From positions 3,898,813 through 3,962,812 of the forward strand of contig OZ025880.1 of NCBI GenBank assembly GCA_964019415.1: DNA of 64,000 nt, read 5' to 3'. The position numbers were made by a program, and so were the translations under genes. The stretch comes from Ianthella basta. Taxonomy: Eukaryota > Porifera > Demospongiae > Verongiida > Ianthellidae. The notes under the pieces were generated by a model. That model worked only from the letters and a program-made list of their open reading frames with translations, made no database searches and had not been told where the DNA came from. Of the stretch, positions 58,900-64,000 are shown piece by piece (within the stretch, counting starts at the first letter, position 1; every line of letters starts with the position of its first letter).

Positions 58900-61800
58900 A
58901 GTGTGCTTTGAACTGATCACACGTATATGGCTGACCAGATGGTTTTGTTGTGACACGAGTGATTCGAACTATGTCAGCTGTATCCTTATTGATCTCAGAT
59001 CATCTCCCATGTTGTGATACCGCCGCCCATAAAGGAACAAGGGAATAGGTATAATTAGACTAACCTGTAGCTGCGAATTTCCGAGGTAGCTAATTGTGTC
59101 CCCAGCATTATCTCTGCTGTCTTACAAGCAGCTGCTATGTATGGCAGTTAAGAAGAGATGCTCCCTTTTTGGTTGCAGTGTATGTTTAGATAATTAGATT
59201 ACTTCGTAGTGAAGCCTGACACCTGACCCCCCATATAAGACCTGCTTTGGGAAGTAGAGCTTGCCCCCAATAATGTACCTTCTATATAGAACACTGAAGG
59301 ATTGAATGGTGCAGAGATTGGTTGGTGATTACTTATGTATAGTGATGTGTGACACCACTTTCTCGGAGACTACCTCTGCTGCTGAGTGTTCTGTTTTCAT
59401 TCGCTTTCTATTCTATATCTGCTCAAGAATTCCTCATTTCAAGCTCCAATGGGCTCGGATGTATTGTAAATGAGTATGGTGGATTGAGTTTGGTATAATT
59501 TGCAATGAGTGCCTGGTTGTACATATGGAACTGTAGGGTAAACATGGAAGGGGAGAGCACTTACTGATGGAATGTGAGAGCTGTCAAGAAGGGAGGTAAA
59601 TAATTATGCTGAAAGATTGTCCATACTTAATAGATGAACAATGAACAAGCAATATGTAAGCAGAACTAACAGAAATGAAGGAACAGCTGTCCATGCTGAA
59701 AAATCTGGTGGACAGAGATTTGAAGCAAAGTGTTGGTCCTAAGAGATAATTAATATGCAACTTTCAGGCCTTAAGCATGACTTCCAGTTAGGTCAGCATT
59801 CATACGCTGAGTAGAGCCAGATATTTCAGCAGTGTCTAGAATCAAATCCTGTGTGTCTGGATTAAGGTATGTGTTCTGTGAATATCATGCTGGCCTGTAA
59901 GACCACCGCCAAGTGGGCAAACACGCAAGCACAATCTGTCAATCAAGTGGTAAAAGAGGTCAGATAGTCTATTATCACCAACTCAGCAGAACGTATTCCT
60001 ATAAAATATGTCCCACACAACTACCTGTAATAGGATGGTAATGTCATTTCAAATTGTCCCAAGAACATATAAGTACCACTGTATGTCCATGGTTAATGCA
60101 GTAAAGGTATACATACAAATACCACAGTTTACTTTTGAACATGTACACTGACTAGCATTTCTATAAACAGTAATTACAGAAAAGTAGAGACAGGGATAGA
60201 GTCAAATTATAATGCCTCCAAGAACATGTCACATCATGCCTTGACGAGGACTACTTGGGCTATTAGCTACACATAGACTAGGGAAAGACTAATTATTAAT
60301 TTTTTAATTAAAGTAATGGTAATGGTAATCTAATGTAAATGGCACAGGTCTGCACTATAAGTACATTTTGCGCACACCTGCATGGACAGTGACTTGGCAT
60401 AAAAATTATAATTGCAGTGGCTGCATTGTATGTATCCTGTCTGCAGATGCATCAACATTTGATGACTGAAGAAGGCAAGCACTGTTTGCTGTATATATCA
60501 ATAGAGTACCCAATGCAAGTCCAAACTGATCCTTAATACTAGTATAACAGGCTGGAAGATGTATGTAACTCTCAGTGATTGCCTATAGCTATCTAGGTAC
60601 TTAATCTGGAGATCTGCAGTGCAGATGGCTTAGTGTAGAAGCCAGGGTGACTTCACTTGGAACTGTATAGGAATTTCTACATATAATTATAGTCCTGTTG
60701 CTCTAGCTTTACTAATTCTGTAGAGGGTATGGGATGAATGAAGTGGGAGACTGTGATCATTGGCTGCTACGGTGGGCAAAATTGATAATAGAAAGGCAAC
60801 ATCTGCTGACAAGTGTTCGACAAAGGATCCCTACGTAATTTTGCGTCTGGTATGGATGACCCACTAAGATCTGCTGCAATCACAGACTTGGCATGTGAAG
60901 AACACAAGACTGCCGAATTGATTTGCTCAATGTGGATTGCAAGATTTTGATGGTTTAAAGTGACTGTATGACTATATAATATTATTATGTAGACTCTATC
61001 TGTGCATGGTATTTCTATGTACTCGTAACAGTGCCTCATTGAATTGCTCCCTAGTGCTTCTGTTTTTGCACGTGTACACTTTAATATAGATATTGAACAA
61101 ATACTGATATATAGCCATCAGTTCTTCAGAGATTATGGTCACCATGCACACCAGAAGTGAGGCCAAAGCTCAGTAGTGAGTTATAAGTCAAATGATGTTT
61201 GGACATTCCTTTTGCAAACTGCTATTATTATTATGTGCTGAGCAATATGGACAACAGGCCCAGAGGTAGAGAATGTGATGTATTAGAATATGATTGTACA
61301 GCCTAATATAACCAAAGGCTGTATTATGTGCCTGTTGTTCTAGATTTACTGATTGGAAACCCACAGCCAAGTTGATCAGTCAAGCCTCCTGTGCAACAGT
61401 CTCACTCTAGTTCTCATTGCTACCCTCTGTATGAAGCTTAAGCTAAGCAGGTATTTCTCTTTCCCACATAAATTCCATATTCCAACAGGTATTTCTTTCT
61501 TCCACATAGATTCCATATCCACCTTGATTGAATAGACAATGTCATTTATAGCTTCAAATGCAAAACGCAACAGCTTTACGTATCTAAAGGTTAAGAGCAA
61601 TTACTACTAGTTTCAAACACGTGCACACAGACAGCAAGCAATTATATTATTTTATTATTTGTTTCAGCTTCAGCTTCCCCCAGTCAGTACCAGTCAGTAC
61701 CAGTCAGTACCAGTCTGTTATATACACCATGAAGAAGGCTCTAGCATGTACAGCCAAAGCGTCAATGATTAACTGAACCTGGACTTATTCACTGATTACA

Positions 61801-62516
61801 GGGTACTCCCCTTGTGGTATCATGCCTGAGTGCACCACCTGAGAACCAATCACTTCATACATTGTGTGTTTATGAATGTTAATGTTTGTCAAGTAAATAA
61901 GTAGCCAAACTGTAAACTATCATGTGGAAAGTACAACAATGAGAAAGAAGTGACTTGAAATCCTCAAAATGCATGTAAAAGTAACAGCAAAGCAAAAGTG
62001 GATGTGGACCGTTTAATGCATAAATAATTTACAGTGCAAGGTGTTATAGTTGTGGTGCAACATTGTCAAATTACATGGTCATTAGCAAGCAAGCCTGCAG
62101 AGGAGGCAGAGAGCAAACACGCAACCTCAAAGTCACAGCATTACTAAAGTATACAGCTACAGCACTACACATGATGGCACAGAGACTTATAAATTAATAT
62201 ATAGGGTGTTCCTCAGTTATCCCAGTGGTGTAATATTCTATCTGATTTTCATGTAGCAGAAGGGGGGGGGGGTGAAATTACTCAGGACGGTTTGGCCTCA
62301 CCAACCTACAGTACATTAGCCAGTTCTTCAGAGGCCTACACAGTCAAACCCTTCTGAGCAACTCTGCACCCTTGTGCCACATGAATATCAACTTGATAAC
62401 TAACCCAGTAGTGGTAATATTGAAACACCATAATGTATGCATGGCACAGTAGGTCCCAATTGCTCTATAGCAAGCACCTAATGAAGACCTTACGTGTGCT
62501 TGCTTGCCCAACTTAC
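58900..62516. other. Region between receptor B and the next receptor
   Basis: No supported gene. A hairpin-plus-AAAGCGTC motif (GGCT...AGCC) at 61,733-61,765 resembles the GAAACGTC repeats. Later exons of the receptor ending at 62,517 may lie here on the minus strand but I could not identify them. Confidence 0.35.
61681..61714. repeat. 10-bp tandem repeat
   Basis: CAGTCAGTAC three times plus a partial fourth. Confidence 0.9.
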
Positions 62517-63207
62517 CATATGTCTCCCTCAGCTCCTTCTTCCTAGCCTGCTCAATATGAAGGGTTTCACGCTCCCTGGAGGTCTCGTACGTAGTCCTAG
62601 GAATAAGGCTGGCATGGTAGGAGAGGGAGGAGATGACTTAAGAAAAGTGAACGATGTGAAGCAAGAACAAGAATTCTCTTGATCTTTGCATGAATAGATC
62701 CTGGTTCTCCACCAATTAGCTATGTATCTTCTAGCAGCTGCAGTGGAGTAAACCTGACCCACTTACCTATTTGTCTATTCATGCAAGTCAGTGCAATATC
62801 AGTCAACTGAGTGTAATTTGTTTGTCACCAGTTTAGTTCTCCACAAAGTGCTCGAAGCACTTACTGAATGCGTGAGCAATTTCAGTAGACTGTTTACGTG
62901 TTCATTCACTTCCAGCACACATGTACAGTATATACAATCACATCACTACTACATTCACCTAGGGCAGGTATATATACACAGTCCACCAGCACTGCAGCTT
63001 CCACCAACTACTACTACCAGTTCTGGTTGCTCACTGGAATGTGCATGGACACCTTCACATTCCAACCCCTGCAACCGTGCACTCACTTTTTCTTTCTCCT
63101 CCAGCGACAGTAGCAAATAATGCAGCATGCGATTGAGACAGTACACAGAGTGATGAGAGTGGCGCTAATCAGGACAGCAAGCAACACTGCAATGCCAATG
63201 CCATTCA
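62517..63207 (-). CDS. Single-pass membrane receptor, transmembrane and tail exons (partial)
   Basis: Three minus-strand exons with matching phases: 63,087-63,207, 62,959-63,033 and 62,517-62,596. The first encodes a hydrophobic segment (GIAVLLAVLISATLITLCTV) ending in CRWRRKKK, a stop-transfer pattern. The second reads EQPELVVVVGGSCSAGG. The third reads TTYETSRERETLHIEQARKK and ends in phase 1 at a GTAAGT donor, so the tail continues. TYETS may be a phosphotyrosine site. The family is not recognised and neither end is resolved. The layout (TM exon ending in basic residues, short tail exons) parallels the glycine-rich receptors on the same strand. Confidence 0.45.
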
Positions 63208-64000
63208 CTGAATAGGGGAAGGATGGACAAGAGGGAAGGAAGGTAACTAATGCAACAATGATGACTGTGTATGTAGCAACATTACAAGCACTCAGCCTTA
63301 GCTAAATGACACACTGGAATGATACAAGAGGTACTCTAGCATCTGCCAACAATTTACATTCAGCAGATTTTTGCAGCATGTGCAACTCATATTGTATACA
63401 GAGCATAAATACGTATATCTATTCAGTGGCTTACCAGTCTAAACCAGTTCAAATCAGTTACTACTGTACCATATGCAACACAATGCATCACCATGGGGTG
63501 CCTGTTACTCAAGACACTTATAGTGATCAATGTGTTCATATGCAGTTAATAGTGGGCAAAGTGATTAACATAATTGTACACTGTTAGCTCATTATGCAGC
63601 TCAGCAGGACAACATAGCCAGTAACCACAGAGCACAGTGCATGTCCACACAATGAACACTATGGGTAAAGACTGCATAAGGGATTTTTCATACCCATTTC
63701 ATGCCTATATTTAAATGTATAGCATTGATACTAGCAACATAGACGTGACATCATGCATTTCTGTAGATATGTATTACGTCATCCATTTTTCGTGACATAG
63801 TACATGAGGTACTGACTGGCTTAGTGAGTGGACAGATCTAGATCCATGTTGTGTATAATCAGTGCACTAGTAGTGGAATTGATTGTGGTCACAGTCAGTA
63901 GCTGTAGGCAGTGCTTGTAGCCACTGAATAGAGAGTTTGTGCATTTTGTATAATTGTTATGTCATCATGACTTTCTGTGAGTGTCAAGATGCATCATCCT
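63208..64000. other. Right-edge sequence
   Basis: Upstream exons of the partial receptor would be expected here on the minus strand. None could be assigned. Confidence 0.3.

Overview
This is eukaryotic DNA. Protein-coding similarity is split into short exons with GT-AG borders. There are long CA/GT microsatellites, a 112-bp minisatellite, DNA transposons, Helitron-like ends and LINE debris, and no prokaryotic gene organisation. The gene families (DDX1, GNL1, ciliary microtubule inner proteins, an ALK/LTK-type glycine-rich receptor) indicate a metazoan. Short introns and a glycine-rich receptor that is not a vertebrate ALK suggest an early-branching invertebrate; a demosponge is my best guess, but the species is inferred. 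All exon models were made by eye from splice motifs, reading phase and remembered family motifs.

The layout is a duplication of duplications. A left block (about 0.29-9.9 kb) and a right block (about 48.6-58.9 kb) are direct copies of one another. Each holds the 3' end of DDX1 (+), tail-to-tail with a seven-exon type I membrane protein on the minus strand. That protein has a signal peptide, an ALK/LTK-like glycine-rich domain, an EGF-like segment, one transmembrane helix and a short tail with a tyrosine motif. Exons 1-6 have identical lengths in both copies (73, 645, 456, 232, 197 and 226 nt); only the last exon differs. I see no kinase exons. The left copy carries two nested transposons in an intron. 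The right copy carries a Helitron-type end and a palindromic insertion.

Between the blocks (15.3-46.6 kb) is an amplified module. A CIMIP2B (FAM166B)-like gene on the minus strand is present four times: three complete 296-aa models and one lacking its 5' end. It faces an ODF3/CIMAP-type SHIPPO-repeat gene on the plus strand, whose 5' exons exist only once (15.3-16.5 kb); two further copies of its last visible exon lie downstream. Both families are axonemal proteins, so this is a head-to-head ciliary/sperm-tail locus. Each module also carries a decayed hAT transposase and a TIR element. Two modules also contain a 112-bp minisatellite (about 28 and 10 units) followed by pieces of GNL1; a third set of GNL1 pieces lies at 44.4-46.6 kb. 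All GNL1 pieces stop before the P-loop exon and carry shared and private disablements, so I treat them as pseudogene fragments.

The rest (9.9-15.3 kb, 59-62.5 kb) is mostly non-coding. It contains an RPA-like zinc-ribbon remnant, hammerhead-like motifs and microsatellites. At 62.5-63.2 kb three phase-compatible minus-strand exons encode a transmembrane segment and cytoplasmic tail of another receptor that continues outside the part I can resolve.
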